The translations under genes were made by a program, and so were the position numbers. A DNA stretch of 64,000 nucleotides from Corylus avellana. Its lineage: Eukaryota > Streptophyta > Magnoliopsida > Fagales > Betulaceae. The notes below the pieces were generated by a model. It was not told where the DNA came from. It made no database searches and worked only from the letters and a program-made list of their open reading frames with translations. Shown here piece after piece: positions 1-10,500 of this stretch. The DNA is taken from the NCBI RefSeq assembly GCF_901000735.1, contig NC_081541.1, positions 45,370,383-45,434,382 of the forward strand. The letters are read 5' to 3'. How positions within the stretch are numbered: position 1 is the first letter of the stretch; each line of letters begins with the position of its first letter.

Positions 1-496
1 TACTTTGGGTCAATTAAGCTTTTAATATTGGTTACCTGTAATACTTTTGGGTCAATTTAGTGTTATTTTTTTTTTCTTTTATTAAAAAATACTTTGGCTC
101 TTTTTACCTGTAATACTTTCTCTCTTTTTTATATTCTTTTTATATTTTTATTTTAATAATTTGGGTCTATTTAGTGATACCAAAGCCTTCGTACAATTCT
201 TCGACTTTTCCTTTTCAAAGCACATGGTCCCCTGCAGGCTGCAGCTCATTCAACCAAAAGAAAGCCGACACTTTGCATTATTTGACGGGATAGAATTTTG
301 ATACATCGACTCCCAACTAACCTACTATTTGATTTTTTTAACATAAATTAATCTAAACTAGACACACATTAAAGTAATAATTAAATAACATATGAACTTT
401 TGATACTCCTTCAACCCTTCACTTCACAGAAGATACCACTTACTTGTGCTTCGAGAATTCTGAGTTTCCTCATCATACCTTTCTAGAAAGAAAACC
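1..496 (+). promoter_or_regulatory. Upstream region of the first CNL gene
   Basis: AT-rich sequence ending at the ATG at 497, which sits in a good plant start context (AAAACCATGG). From about 177 it aligns with 7150-7562 upstream of the second CNL. The first 180 bases hold several partial repeats of a 'taatactttgggtcaattta' phrase. Relative to the other copy, about 16 bases near 245 that contain a TTGACC (W-box-like) core are absent, though a second TTGAC core near 283 is kept. No convincing TATA box was picked out. Promoter role is inferred from position. Confidence 0.4.
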
Positions 497-3400
497 ATGG
501 CAGAGCTTTTCCTTGCTCCGTTAATCCAACTGCTGTTTGACAAAGTGGCGTCTGGCGAGTTTCTGAACTTTGCACGCCGATATGTGGGACTCGGAGAAAA
601 GCTGAACAAGTGGAAGCATACGTTACAAGGAATCCGGGCAGTCCTTGATGATGCGGATGGAAAGCAGCATGATGTGACGACAGTGAAACTGTGGTTGGAT
701 GATCTTAGAGACTTGGCTTACGATGTGGAGGACATACTTGATGAGTTCGCCACGGAAGCTTTGCAACGCAAATTGAAGGAAGGAGATGATGATCAGGCCA
801 GACCAAGTAAGGTACGGAAACTCATCCCTACCTGGTTGACTGGTTTGACTCCAAGTGCTCTTAAGCTCAATGTTAGGCTGGTTTCAAAGATAGAGGAGAT
901 TTCTGCTCGATTCGATGATATTGTCACACGAAAAGATCAACTGAACTTGAAAGAAGCTGCTGATCGTGGGAGATCAAACAGAAGAAGAGGGACACTGGAG
1001 CCAACTTCTTTAATGACAGATGCTAATGTTTATGGCAGGGAAAAAGATAAAGAGGTTTTACTTCAATTGTTGCTGGGTGAAAGACGTAATGATGCTCAAG
1101 TCTCTGTGATTCCTATACTCGGTATGGGGGGTATAGGAAAAACAACTCTTGCCCAGCTTTTATTCAATGATAAAAAAGTGCAAAGCTTTTTTGATTTAAA
1201 AGCATGGGCCTGTGTTTCTGAAGACTTTGATGCTGTTAGGGTGACAAAAGCAGTTCTAAAATCAGTCACCTTTGCAAGCCGTGATGAAAATGATCTGAAT
1301 TTGTTGCAAGTCGAACTCAAGGAACAACTAAAAGGGAAGAAATTTCTAGTCGTTCTGGATGATCTATGGAATGAGAACTACGTTGATTGGACTATCCTAC
1401 GCGCTCCTTTCCTAGCAGGGGCTCCGGGAAGTGCAACTGTCATCACAACTCGCAATGAGAGAGTTTCATCGATAACACGTTCCCTTCCAGAGTACCGTTT
1501 GGAAGTGTTGTCGAAAGATGCATGTTTGTCTGTATTTACCCAACATGCACTGGGGGCAAGCAACTTCAGTGCACATCCGAACCTTCAAGAGATTGGTGAA
1601 AAAATCGTTGAAAGATGTAAAGGCTTGCCTTTGGCAGCAAAGACCCTCGGAGGCCTCTTGCGCACTAAAAAGGACCGTAATGAGTGGGTAAATGTGCTTA
1701 AGAGCAAGATATGGGATATACCAGAGGAGAGAAGTGGAATTGTTCCCGCCCTTATGTTGAGCTACCACCATCTCCCTTCACATTTAAAAAGGTGCTTTAT
1801 GTATTGTTCAATACTCCCAGAGGACTATAAATTTGAAGAGCATCAGTTGGTTCTGTTGTGGATGGCAGAAGGTCTAATTCAACCACCGGAAGGGGATAAG
1901 CAAATGGAAGATCTGGGTAGCGAGTATTTTCATGATTTGTTGTCAAGGTCCTTTTTCCAACAATCAAGCACGGAGAAATTCCGATATGGGAAACCACAAT
2001 TTGTGATGCATGATCTCATCAACGATTTGGCCCAAAGGGTTGCAGGAGATATATGCTTCAAGATGGAGGATGAAATTTGGGGTGGTAACAAAATAAGACT
2101 TCCTAAAAAGGTTCGACACTCTTCTTACTTGCGTGGACAATTCGATTTTGCTAAAAAGTTTGAGCCTTTTTTTGAACTCAAATGTCTACGTACCTTCCTC
2201 CCTCTTCCATGTCCTAGTTATTGTTATTTGACTCAAAATGTTCATATTCAATTGTTGCCAGAATTAAAATGTTTAAGAGCACTCTCTTTGAGTGGGTACT
2301 GCATAGTTGAGGTACCAAATTCGATTGGTGATTTAAAGCATTTACGGTACCTTGACCTTTCTTACACTGAAATTAGAGGTTTGCCCGAATCAACAACTAC
2401 TCTATACAACTTACAGACAATGATTCTGGAGGGATGTTCTTATCTAGAGCAATTGCCTTCAAATTTGGGCAACTTGGTCAACTTGCGCCACCTTAACATT
2501 CTCAATGCAACTAAGCTGGAAGGAATGCCTCCTCAAATAGGTAAATTAACTCATCTCCAAACATTGTCTAATCTAATTGTGGGAAAAGGCAGTTGCTTCT
2601 CGTTAAGAGAGCTAGGTTCTTTGTCGCATCTTCGAGGGACACTCCTCATCTCACAATTGGAGAATGTCACTAAACCTAGGGATGCAAGCGATGCTAAGTT
2701 AATTAAAAAGACTGATCTTACTACGTTGTGCTTGGAATGGAGTGTCAACATAGATGATTCACAAGATAGAAGAAGTGAGTTTGACGTACTTTGCATGTTA
2801 CAACCTCACAATGCTTTGTACGAGCTGACTATCAAATGCTATGGTGGTACAAAATTTCCAACATGGTTTGGTCATTCATTTCTTCGTATGGTGCTGCTAA
2901 GGATTGAAAACTGTAAAAAGTGCACTTCATTGCCACCAGTCGGCCAACTACCATCACTCAAACAACTTTTCATTAGAGGCATGGCAATTGTGGAGAATAT
3001 TGGTGTTGAGTTTTATGGGAATGGTTCCTCACAACCTTTTAGATCCTTGGAGGCTTTATATTTTGAGGATATGGAAAAATGGGAGAAATGGAGCCCTAAT
3101 GGAGAGTTCCCACACTTGCGTGAGCTTTCAATTGCAAATTGTCCTAAGCTATTGGGGAAGTTACCAAACCATTTTCCTTCATTAGGAAAAGTTGTTATAC
3201 AAGGATGTCAGCAGTTGGTTGTTTCTATTTCAAACTTTCCTGAGCGTTGCAGACTACAAATTGGAGGATCCGAAGGGGTAATGCGTGAAAATAAGGTTGT
3301 CTTCAACTCACTAAATTCCAAGCCTTTTTCAACAATTTCAGAATTCAAATCTCCAATAAAAGGGCTTATTCTCGAAGGACTAACACATGTAGAATATCTA

Positions 3401-4765
3401 AATATTGAAAATTGTGAGGAGTTGACACCTTTGTGGTCAAATGATGTGGGATTATTACAATCCCTCCCACGTCTTCGTGACTTGAAGATTTGCAATTATC
3501 ATAAACGAAATTCTTTGGCAGAAGAAGTAATAGAGCAACCAAAACAGGGTATGCCATCCACCAGCAATGGCATGGAATCTTTACTCAAGGAATTCATGTA
3601 CAACAACACGTGTCTTGAGCGTATTGAGATTGATGGATGTGATTCGCTGATGCACATTGCAATAGGCAAGCTACCTCCAACACTTAAGCAGCTATGCATA
3701 CGAAATTGCAAGAATATGGTAATTTTGCTTGATGAGGATGATACCAACAGTACTTGTAGTAGCAACTCATCTCTTCTTGAGTATTTGGAGATTTGTTATT
3801 GTCCATCCCTCAAATTCTTAACATCTAGCGTAGAATTACCGGCAACACTTCAACACCTCCATATTGAATATTGTGGAAAGCTGGTGTCAATAGCCAAAAG
3901 TGAAGAATTACTTGCAACACTTCAACGCCTTACAATTTGGGGTTGTGGACAGCTGGAGTCGATAGCGAAAAGTGAAGAATTGCCTGCAACACTTCAACAC
4001 CTTGAGATTCGGGAATGTGGACAGCTGGAGTCAATAGCGAAGAGCTTCCATCACAACTCGTCTCTTGAAAAGATTGAAATATATGGGTGTAGAAACCTTA
4101 AATCCTTACCCACGGGCATACACACCCTCAGCCATCTAGACACGATTGAAATTGGTTTTTGTCCAACTCTTGTTTCCTTCCCAGACGGAGGGTTGCTCCC
4201 TAGCAACCTTAGAGAGTTAACGATTGATGATATGGCCCTACCTAACTGCATTCACAACATCACCTCACTTCAACATTTGATGATTACGAGGAGGAGTCCA
4301 AGCGAGGAAGTGGTATCATCCTTTACAGAAGAGGGTTTTCCCGCCAACCTAGCATCACTTTCAATCTCGAATGGCAACATCACTGAGGCCTTGCTTGAAT
4401 GGGGGCCGCACAAGCTTACCTCTCTTCAACGTCTTGTTATTAGTGGTGGATGTCCGAATATAGAGTCCTTTCCAGGGAAGATGCTGCCTGCGTCTCTTAC
4501 TACCCTCACCATCCAACGCTTCCACAATCTGAAATACATGTCTTCCCTTCAAAACCTCTCCTCTCTTGAACAACTGTATATCGCAGAGTGTGAAAATCTC
4601 ACATCCTTTCCAGAGGATGGCTTGCCTCCCTCACTCCAGCAACTCATTATCAAAGAGTGTCCTCTGCTGAAAGAACACTGCAAGAAAGATCAAGGACGAG
4701 AGTGGTCCAAGATAGCCCACATCCCTTGCCTTGAGATTGATAAAATGTTCATGTTTGATTCATAA
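497..4765 (+). CDS. CC-NBS-LRR disease resistance protein (RPP13-like 1 type), intact
   Basis: Single-exon 1422-aa intracellular immune receptor of the CNL class. In order: an Rx-type coiled coil (1-150) with an EDVID-like segment DLAYDVEDILDE (72-83); NB-ARC with P-loop GMGGIGKTT (209-217), kinase 2 KKFLVVLDDLW (281-291), RNBS-B around 311-321, GLPL (376-379), RNBS-D around 431-444 and MHD (504-506). About 800 residues of leucine-rich repeats follow, to the C-terminus. All nucleotide-binding motifs look functional. The LRR contains back-to-back 24-residue repeats (coded at about 3830-4050) of the pattern ELPATLQxLxIxxCGxLxSIAKS. Length fits large RPP13-like 1 proteins of trees. The family triggers defence after direct or indirect effector recognition, with the CC end signalling and the LRR giving specificity. 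The P-loop codons match the usual target site of miR482/2118. The ligand cannot be inferred. Confidence 0.93.
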   Translation: MAELFLAPLIQLLFDKVASGEFLNFARRYVGLGEKLNKWKHTLQGIRAVLDDADGKQHDVTTVKLWLDDLRDLAYDVEDILDEFATEALQRKLKEGDDDQARPSKVRKLIPTWLTGLTPSALKLNVRLVSKIEEISARFDDIVTRKDQLNLKEAADRGRSNRRRGTLEPTSLMTDANVYGREKDKEVLLQLLLGERRNDAQVSVIPILGMGGIGKTTLAQLLFNDKKVQSFFDLKAWACVSEDFDAVRVTKAVLKSVTFASRDENDLNLLQVELKEQLKGKKFLVVLDDLWNENYVDWTILRAPFLAGAPGSATVITTRNERVSSITRSLPEYRLEVLSKDACLSVFTQHALGASNFSAHPNLQEIGEKIVERCKGLPLAAKTLGGLLRTKKDRNEWVNVLKSKIWDIPEERSGIVPALMLSYHHLPSHLKRCFMYCSILPEDYKFEEHQLVLLWMAEGLIQPPEGDKQMEDLGSEYFHDLLSRSFFQQSSTEKFRYGKPQFVMHDLINDLAQRVAGDICFKMEDEIWGGNKIRLPKKVRHSSYLRGQFDFAKKFEPFFELKCLRTFLPLPCPSYCYLTQNVHIQLLPELKCLRALSLSGYCIVEVPNSIGDLKHLRYLDLSYTEIRGLPESTTTLYNLQTMILEGCSYLEQLPSNLGNLVNLRHLNILNATKLEGMPPQIGKLTHLQTLSNLIVGKGSCFSLRELGSLSHLRGTLLISQLENVTKPRDASDAKLIKKTDLTTLCLEWSVNIDDSQDRRSEFDVLCMLQPHNALYELTIKCYGGTKFPTWFGHSFLRMVLLRIENCKKCTSLPPVGQLPSLKQLFIRGMAIVENIGVEFYGNGSSQPFRSLEALYFEDMEKWEKWSPNGEFPHLRELSIANCPKLLGKLPNHFPSLGKVVIQGCQQLVVSISNFPERCRLQIGGSEGVMRENKVVFNSLNSKPFSTISEFKSPIKGLILEGLTHVEYLNIENCEELTPLWSNDVGLLQSLPRLRDLKICNYHKRNSLAEEVIEQPKQGMPSTSNGMESLLKEFMYNNTCLERIEIDGCDSLMHIAIGKLPPTLKQLCIRNCKNMVILLDEDDTNSTCSSNSSLLEYLEICYCPSLKFLTSSVELPATLQHLHIEYCGKLVSIAKSEELLATLQRLTIWGCGQLESIAKSEELPATLQHLEIRECGQLESIAKSFHHNSSLEKIEIYGCRNLKSLPTGIHTLSHLDTIEIGFCPTLVSFPDGGLLPSNLRELTIDDMALPNCIHNITSLQHLMITRRSPSEEVVSSFTEEGFPANLASLSISNGNITEALLEWGPHKLTSLQRLVISGGCPNIESFPGKMLPASLTTLTIQRFHNLKYMSSLQNLSSLEQLYIAECENLTSFPEDGLPPSLQQLIIKECPLLKEHCKKDQGREWSKIAHIPCLEIDKMFMFDS

Positions 4766-5909
4766 GAGGAGGAATCCATGCCTGACTTGGAAGAGGAGGA
4801 TTAAGGAGGTCTGTCGTCAGTTGACCCGCAGATTTTGCTTAATGTAAGACAACTGTTGATAAACAAATCCAAAGGTGAGTTTATTTGCACATTACTTCTT
4901 CTGCTTCCATTGTGGATTTCTGATTTTCTTTCACATTCTTCATCTTCTTTGGAAGATTTTTAAATAATTTGCATTTATTCTTTTTTCTCTCATTTCTTTT
5001 GGGGTTCAACAGAGCCGTGGGCGGGTCCACTATGCAAGTCATCCCCATGAGCCACACATCACGCTGTTCAAGAGGCCTCTAAACTGTTAGTAGCAGGAGG
5101 AGAACATGCATCATCCCCCGCAAATATACTTGTAATCTCTCCAACTAGACTTCATATTTTCCTAAGAAACAATCTGGATGTTTTGGAACTTAGGTTTGTA
5201 TATTTGTTAATTTTCCTGTACGGAAATTTTATGCTTGTCATTGGCATTGTGTTGATATAAAAGGCTCTTTTGTTTTTGTCTGAATGTTTGCGTTGGAAAG
5301 ATCTTGTCGCTCCTATTTCTTAATATTCTTGTTGGGTTCACATAAACGCACAACATGTGTTTGTTGAATTGCCTCACCGACCAAGCAGAGAGTGAAAGCC
5401 TCCGAACATTGAATTTTTTCATTACTATGAGTGCCTTTGTTGGCTTGACAAAAGAGAAGAAACCTGTAAGTTCAACACTCCCTGCCTAAACACCAAACCT
5501 AGAGCATATATTGCATTTTCTCCAATGATTTGGCATCACACCCTTGTAGTTGGAACCCGAAGTGTTCAATGAAGAAAATGTTGGTCCTGAACAGGATAAT
5601 GATGGAAATATTTTGCTCCTTTGTTTTTTATGGTTTATTCATTGATTAAAAAAAAGGGAATTAACTTTATTGCATTGAAGGAACCGTGCTGATCTAGTTA
5701 CATTTCTCTCGGCGTCTTTCAAGCAAAATTGGTATGGAGAAGAGGAGGGATTATCTTTATGTAGTATTCCCAGGAACAAACTGATCCAGATTATGAATAT
5801 AAAGAGGTATATATGTCTTACTACTCCTGCAATTTTATAATTTATTGGGATGTTGTGTATCCAAATAGACAAATTCCTTTTTGTAAGTGATCGAGAGTAT
5901 AATTATTAT
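4766..5909 (+). other. 3' flank of CNL 1 with a probable 3'-UTR intron
   Basis: Downstream region closely matching 11,823-12,948 behind the second CNL. A probable intron lies at 4875-5012: GTGAGT donor, T-rich stretch, TTCAACAG acceptor. The donor is about 110 bases after the stop codon. No credible ORF. The match runs right up to the N gap at 5910, at the same point where the other copy is interrupted by a solo LTR. Confidence 0.55.
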
Positions 5910-6009
5910 NNNNNNNNNNNNNNNNNNNNNNNNNNNNNNNNNNNNNNNNNNNNNNNNNNNNNNNNNNNNNNNNNNNNNNNNNNNNNNNNNNNNNNNNNNN
6001 NNNNNNNNN
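5910..6009. other. Assembly gap (100 N)
   Basis: Exactly 100 unknown bases, a scaffolding placeholder. Its left edge is the end of the CNL duplication unit; its right edge is an inverted copy of a repeat found near 21.8 and 36.8 kb. Confidence 0.99.
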
Positions 6010-6415
6010 AGAGAAGACTTGTAAACGATTAAAACTAAGTCTTTGTATTCCCACCAATGTACCTCTCCAACAGCTGTATTGTAACCCCTCTGCACCAAAA
6101 ATTACATAATTTTTTTTTTTAAAAAAAAAAAAAATACTAGATTGTAGTTTTCTGGTAATTTTAAGAGATATTGCTTCAATTGAAAGTTTGAGAAAACATT
6201 ACAAATTATTTGGTAATTCCCTAAAATTTTAGTTCTCTTCTGACTACCTATTGTGCTGAACAAAGTACGCGCGAAATGGGAAAATGAAAGGGATTCAAGT
6301 TTTTTTTTTTTTTTTTTTCATCCGTTTGCCAAACATTTAGCAAAGACTTTTGAGTAAAAGGGCTCCATCATCGCCATTCACAGAGTTTTTTTGGTGTAAA
6401 AGCAAAAGATTAAAA
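6010..6415 (-). repeat. Inverted copy of the 21.4/36.4 kb repeat
   Basis: Reads as the reverse complement of about 21,440-21,850 and 36,420-36,780, including the 'gcgatgatggagcc' and 'aataggtagtcaga' phrases. Partial direct copies sit near 39,930-40,060 and 44,670-44,800. No coding potential. The class of the parent element is unknown. Confidence 0.75.
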
Positions 6416-7126
6416 AATGCTTTAAAAAAAATTACAAAAAATGTAGTTTGTAATTTTAATTTTTATGGCACGATATACTTTGGGTCAATTAATTAAGCTT
6501 ATTTACCTAGCAACCTCACTAAATTTTACTCACCAAAATAACCAAAAATACAGTTTTAATTATTTTAAGAACTCACATTTTTAGAGCACCAACGGCAGCC
6601 TCACTACTTTAACAATTTACTTTCACTATTTTATTTAAATATTATTTTTCAAAGATTTGTTTATTCTTTCTCTAACTTTTATATTTTTGAATGTTTGTTA
6701 AATATGGTCTATTTTAAGAATATTTGTCTTATTCTAACGGTAATATTTTTAAAAATTTGTAATATTTCCTTTATTTTCTTAGTTCTAATTTCTATTGGAA
6801 GAAGATGATGTTTTTTATGATTGATTTTGGATTGTTAGTCACATCAGCTTAGTTCCACTCCCAAATCAATTCTGCAAAGTTTTTTTTTTTTTTTTTTTGT
6901 TAAAAAATAAAAACCACAGAAATTTTTCGTCTTTACTATCATTCAATAGTAATAATATTTAATCAATAGATACGTTAATAGTAATTTTTAAATATGGTGA
7001 ATACTATTCATCTCACTTTTTTTTTAAGTAATGAAACTAAGAAGTGAACATTTAAGTTATTTTAATTAAATTATCTCACTAAAATAACCCAAAAGTGATT
7101 TTGACGAGATGCAAGGAGTGCTCCAA
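6416..7126. repeat. AT-rich intergenic DNA with a MITE-like stretch
   Basis: No gene. About 6578-7121 begins with GAGCACCAACGGCAGCCTCAC and ends with a loosely complementary 'gagatgcaaggagtgctcc', the look of a degraded non-autonomous DNA transposon. The inverted ends are imperfect and no target duplication is clear. Confidence 0.35.
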
Positions 7127-7562
7127 TATTGGTTACCGGTAATACTTTGGGTCAATTTAGTGATACCAAAGCCTTCGTACAATTCTTCGAGTTTTCCTTT
7201 TCAAATCACATGGTCACCCTGCAGGCTGCAGCCCACCGTAATTGACCGCATTCAACCAAAAGAAAGGTTACACTCTGCAGTATTTGACGGGATTAGAATT
7301 TTGATATATCGACTCTCAACTAATATAACCTACTATTTGATTTTTTTGAACACAAATTAATCCAAACTAGACACATATGTCGGTTATAATTAGTATTGTA
7401 TCCACTGAACTGTCAATACCCATATGTGATATATATGATATGCCACGTAGCAATATGAACTTTCGATACTCCTTCAAGGCTTCAACCCTTCACTTTACAG
7501 AACATACCAATTATTACTTGTGCTTCTGAGTTTCCCCATCATACCTTTCTACAAAGAAAACC
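7127..7562 (+). promoter_or_regulatory. Upstream region of the second CNL copy
   Basis: Aligns with the region upstream of CNL 1 and marks the left edge of the second duplication unit (around 7127). It keeps a ~16-base piece with a TTGACC core (near 7240) that CNL 1 lacks. An extra stretch around 7378-7455 contains a 'gccacgtag' element. Regulatory meaning is not shown. Confidence 0.4.
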
Positions 7563-10500
7563 ATGGCAGAGCTTTTCCTTTCTCCGTTAATCCAACTGCT
7601 GTTTGACCAAGTGGCGTCTGGCGAGCTGCTGAACTTTGCACGCCGATATGTGGGACTCGAAGAAAAGCTGAACAAGTGGAAGCATACGTTGGAAGGAATC
7701 CAGGCAGTCCTTGATGATGCGGATGGAAAGCAGCATGATGAGAAGCAATCCGGGACTGTAAAACTGTGGTTGGATGATCTTAGAGACTTGGCTTACGATG
7801 TCGAGGACATACTTGATGAGTTCGCCACGGAAGCTTTGCAACGCAAATTGAAGGAAGGAGATGATGATCAGGCCAGACCAAGTAAGGTACGGAAACTCAT
7901 CCCTACCTGGTTGACTGGTTTGACTCCAAGTGCTCTTAAGCTCAATGTTAGGCTGGTTTCAAAGATAGAGGAGATTTCTGCTCGATTCGATGATATTGTC
8001 ACACGAAAAGATCAACTGAACTTGAAAGAAGCTGCTGATCGTGGGAGATCAAACAGAAGAAGAGGGACACTGGAGCCAACTTCTTTAATGACAGATGCTA
8101 ATGTTTATGGCAGGGAAAAAGATAAAGAGGTTTTACTTCAATTATTGCTGGGTGAAAGACGTAATGATGCTCAAGTCTCTGTGATTCCTATACTCGGTAT
8201 GGGGGGTATAGGAAAAACAACTCTTGCCCAGCTTTTATTCAATGATAAAAAAGTGCAAAGCTTTTTTGATTTAAAAGCATGGGCCTGTGTTTCTGAAGAC
8301 TTTGATGCTGTTAGGGTGACAAAAGCAGTTCTAAAATCAGTCACCTTTGCAAGCCGTGATGAAAATGATCTGAATTTGTTGCAAGTCGAACTCAAGGAAC
8401 AACTAAAAGGGAAGAAATTTCTAGTCGTTCTGGATGATCTATGGAATGAGAACTACGTTGATTGGACTATCCTACGCGCTCCTTTCCTAGCAGGGGCTCC
8501 GGGAAGTGCAATTGTCATCACAACTCGCAATGAGAGAGTTTCATCGATAACACGTTCCCTTCCAGAGTACTGTTTGGAAGTGTTGTCAAAAGATGCATGT
8601 TTGTCTGTATTTACCCAACATGCACTGGGGGCAAGCAACTTCAGTGCACATCCGAACCTTCAAGAGATTGGTGAAAAAATCGTTGAAAGATGTAAAGGCT
8701 TGCCTTTGGCAGCAAAGACCCTCGGAGGCCTCTTGCGCACTAAAAAGGACCGTAATGAGTGGGTAAATGTGCTTAAGAGCAAGATATGGGATATACCAGA
8801 GGAGAGAAGTGGAATTGTTCCCGCCCTTATGTTGAGCTACCACCATCTCCCTTCACATTTAAAAAGGTGCTTTATGTATTGTTCAATACTCCCAGAGGAC
8901 TATAAATTTGAAGAGCATCAGTTGGTTCTGTTGTGGATGGCAGAAGGTCTAATTCAACCACCGGAAGGGGATAAGCAAATGGAAGATCTGGGTAGCGAGT
9001 ATTTTCATGATTTGTTGTCAAGGTCCTTTTTCCAACAATCAAGCACGGAGAAATTCCGATATGGGAAACCACAATTTGTGATGCATGATCTCATCAACGA
9101 TTTGGCCCAAAGGGTTGCAGGAGATATATGCTTCAAGATGGAGGATGAAATTTGGGGTGGTAACAAAATAAGACTTCCTAAAAAGGTTCGACACTCTTCT
9201 TACTTGCGTGGACAATTCGATTTTGCTAAAAAGTTTGAGCCTTTTTTTGAACTCAAATGTCTACGTACCTTCCTCCCTCTTCCATGTCCTAGTTATTGTT
9301 ATTTGACTCAAAATGTTCATATTCAATTGTTGCCAGAATTAAAATGTTTAAGAGCACTCTCTTTGAGTGGGTACTGCATAGTTGAGGTACCAAATTCGAT
9401 TGGTGATTTAAAGCATTTACGGTACCTTGACCTTTCTTACACTGAAATTAGAGGTTTGCCCGAATCAACAACTACTCTATACAACTTACAGACAATGATT
9501 CTGGAGGGATGTTCTTATCTAGAGCAATTGCCTTCAAATTTGGGCAACTTGGTCAACTTGCGCCACCTTAACATTCTCAATGCAACTAAGCTGGAAGGAA
9601 TGCCTCCTCAAATAGGTAAATTAACTCATCTCCAAACATTGTCTAATCTAATTGTGGGAAAAGGCAGTTGCTTCTCGTTAAGAGAGCTAGGTTCTTTGTC
9701 GCATCTTCGAGGGACACTCCTCATCTCACAATTGGAGAATGTCACTAAACCTAGGGATGCAAGCGATGCTAAGTTAATTAAAAAGATTGATCTTACTACG
9801 TTGTGCTTGGAATGGAGTGTCAACATAGATGATTCACAAGATAGAAGAAGTGAGTTTGACGTACTTAGCATGTAACAACCTCACAATGCTTTGTACGAGC
9901 TGACTATCAAATGCTATGGTGGTACAAAATTTCCAACATGGTTTGGTCATTCATTTCTTCGTATGGTGCTGCTAAGGATTGAAAACTGTAAAAAGTGCAC
10001 TTCATTGCCACCAGTCGGCCAACTACCATCACTCAAACAACTTTTCATTAGAGGCATGGCAATTGTGGAGAATATTGGTGTTGAGTTTTATGGGAATGGT
10101 TCCTCACAACCTTTTAGATCCTTGGAGGCTTTATATTTTGAGGATATGGAAAAATGGGAGAAATGGAGCCCTAATGGAGAGTTCCCACACTTGCGTGAGC
10201 TTTCAATTGCAAATTGTCCTAAGCTATTGGGGAAGTTACCAAACCATTTTCCTTCATTAGGAAAAGTTGTTATACAAGGATGTCAGCAGTTGGTTGTTTC
10301 TATTTCAAACTTTCCTGAGCGTTGCAGACTACAAATTGGAGGATCCGAAGGGGTGATGCGTGAAAATAAGGTTGTCTTCAACTCACTAAATTCCAAGTCT
10401 TTTTCAACAATTTCAGAATTCAAATCTCCAATAGAAGGGCTTATTCTCGAAGGACTAGCACATGTAGAATATCTAAATATTGAAAATTGTGAGGAGTTGA

